Source: Nautilus pompilius (Eukaryota > Mollusca > Cephalopoda > Nautilida > Nautilidae). From it: a stretch of DNA of 64,000 bases. The DNA is taken from NCBI GenBank assembly GCA_018389105.1, contig JACATO010000304.1, positions 2,604,001 to 2,668,000 of the forward strand, written 5' to 3'. The translations under genes were made by a program, and so were the position numbers. The notes under the pieces were generated by a model. The model worked only from the letters and a program-made list of their open reading frames with translations, was not told where the DNA came from and did not search any database. Below, in pieces: positions 63,146-64,000 of this stretch; within the stretch, counting starts at the first letter, position 1, and each line of letters opens with the position of its first letter.

Positions 63146-64000
63146 ATGTCGTCTGAGGAATCGCGGAGTGTCTGGGAGAACACGACTTTATTCACGCAAA
63201 CAGACGCTGCTGGAAACCACTCGAAGACCGAGTACGGCAGAGATGAACAGCTGGCCAAAATCGAGATTACTGTCCTGGGTATCTGCCTGGCGCTGGCGGT
63301 GTTCGGTAATGTCTGCGTTCTCGTGGCTTTGATTTGCCGCAGAAAGAAAGTCACGAGAATGCACCTGTTTATCATGCACTTGAGCATCGCGGACATTTTA
63401 GTTGCTTTATTTAACCTCCTTCCCCAACTACTGTGGGATATAAACCATCGCTTCTTAGCGATTGATATCCTCTGCCGATTCATCAAGTTCATGCAGATGT
63501 TTGTCCTTTATTTATCAACTTACGTTCTGATAATGACTGCAATTGATCGATACCGCGCAATTTGCCACCCTCTGTCTAATCAAACATGGACTCCAAGAAT
63601 GGTCTACGCAATGGTTGTTTTTGCTTATGTCATTTCCGTTATATTTAGCATCCCGCAGCTGTTCTGGTTTAAATACCGAGAAATTACAAGAGGGTCAAAT
63701 GTCTATGACTGCTGGGCAACCTTCGAGCCTACTTGGATCCTAGAAGCCTACACTCTATACGTCACTTTAGTCCTATACATTATCCCTTTGATAATTTTGT
63801 GCTTTGCATACGGTAGAATATGCTACACGATCTGGGTCAAGTACAAAATGACAAAGGAGGGATGCGTGCACAAAAGCTACCGACAAGAGGTGGAGTACCA
63901 ACCCAGCACCCGTAGGGTGGAGGTCAAGTTACGAGCAAATAGTGGAATCTATCCAAGGACTCACTCTCTCAGGGGGTTTTCTAGGGCCAAGCTCAAAACC
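63146..64000 (+). CDS. Vasopressin/oxytocin-like neuropeptide receptor (class A GPCR), 3'-truncated by the window
   Basis: An open frame of 285 codons with no stop runs from the ATG at 63146 to the window end. It encodes a plasma-membrane receptor for a vasopressin/oxytocin-type nonapeptide. Visible landmarks: N-glycosylation sequons at N12 and N24; TM1 with GNV (N55); TM2 with LSIAD (D83) followed by LPQLLWDI, a family signature; Cys110 before TM3 paired with Cys189 in the second extracellular loop; DRY at 134-136 followed by RAICHP; FSIPQ ending TM4; the loop motif YDCWATF, typical of this family; TM5 with P214 and Y222; then a basic third cytoplasmic loop starting about residue 231. TM6, TM7 and the tail lie outside the window. 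The ATG directly follows a pyrimidine-rich tract and CAG, so the exon probably starts at an acceptor and the upstream exon is probably 5'UTR. An unusual point is Tyr161 where TM4 normally has Trp. Family assignment is firm from motifs; ligand identity is inference. Confidence 0.93.
   Translation, partial: MSSEESRSVWENTTLFTQTDAAGNHSKTEYGRDEQLAKIEITVLGICLALAVFGNVCVLVALICRRKKVTRMHLFIMHLSIADILVALFNLLPQLLWDINHRFLAIDILCRFIKFMQMFVLYLSTYVLIMTAIDRYRAICHPLSNQTWTPRMVYAMVVFAYVISVIFSIPQLFWFKYREITRGSNVYDCWATFEPTWILEAYTLYVTLVLYIIPLIILCFAYGRICYTIWVKYKMTKEGCVHKSYRQEVEYQPSTRRVEVKLRANSGIYPRTHSLRGFSRAKLKT

Noticed and set aside
63136-63492. 118-codon minus-strand frame
   Set aside because: It lies antisense to the receptor exon, which has a clear family match on the plus strand.
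1-64000. CRISPR arrays, operons, bacterial-type promoters, prophage genes
   Set aside because: No regularly spaced direct repeats or prokaryotic gene organisation; the window is clearly eukaryotic.

Overview
This is a window of AT-rich animal nuclear DNA, most likely from an invertebrate. It has no operon-like gene packing, it carries TC/CA/CG microsatellites, and it holds several classes of eukaryotic DNA transposon (hAT, mariner, Tc1, probable piggyBac-type MITEs). Its one convincing host gene is an intron-bounded G-protein-coupled receptor. The receptor resembles protostome (arthropod or lophotrochozoan) vasopressin/oxytocin-type receptors, but the sequence alone does not fix the species.

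Layout. Positions 1-21043 are mostly featureless non-coding DNA with a long TC microsatellite, a CA microsatellite, a possible tRNA-derived SINE on the minus strand, a weak RNase H-like retroelement remnant and one GC-richer island. Positions 21052-21623 are a complete non-autonomous hAT element with a perfect 8-bp target duplication. Positions 25141-25950 hold a decayed Tc1-like transposase. Positions 30489-43451 contain microsatellites, two GC-richer promoter-like patches, a probable 100-bp piggyBac-type MITE, a Z-DNA-prone CG run and a striking 150-bp hairpin. Positions 50544-52843 are a 2.3-kb ZBED-type hAT element with terminal inverted repeats and an 8-bp target duplication; a second 346-bp hAT MITE with its own 8-bp duplication is nested inside it. 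Positions 58568-59800 are a 1.23-kb mariner with matching ends and TA flanks but a broken transposase. Positions 61790-62640 (minus) are a second decayed Tc1-like transposase.

The last 855 bases (63146-64000) are an uninterrupted open frame for the N-terminus through TM5 and part of the third cytoplasmic loop of a vasopressin/oxytocin-like receptor. It begins immediately after a splice-acceptor sequence and runs off the window. The roughly 63 kb upstream are therefore either intergenic or long 5' introns of this gene, used as landing ground by several transposon families. Most short open frames elsewhere look like chance frames in AT-rich DNA. No previously undescribed system was found with confidence. 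The most promising unexplained structure is the 43.3-kb hairpin.
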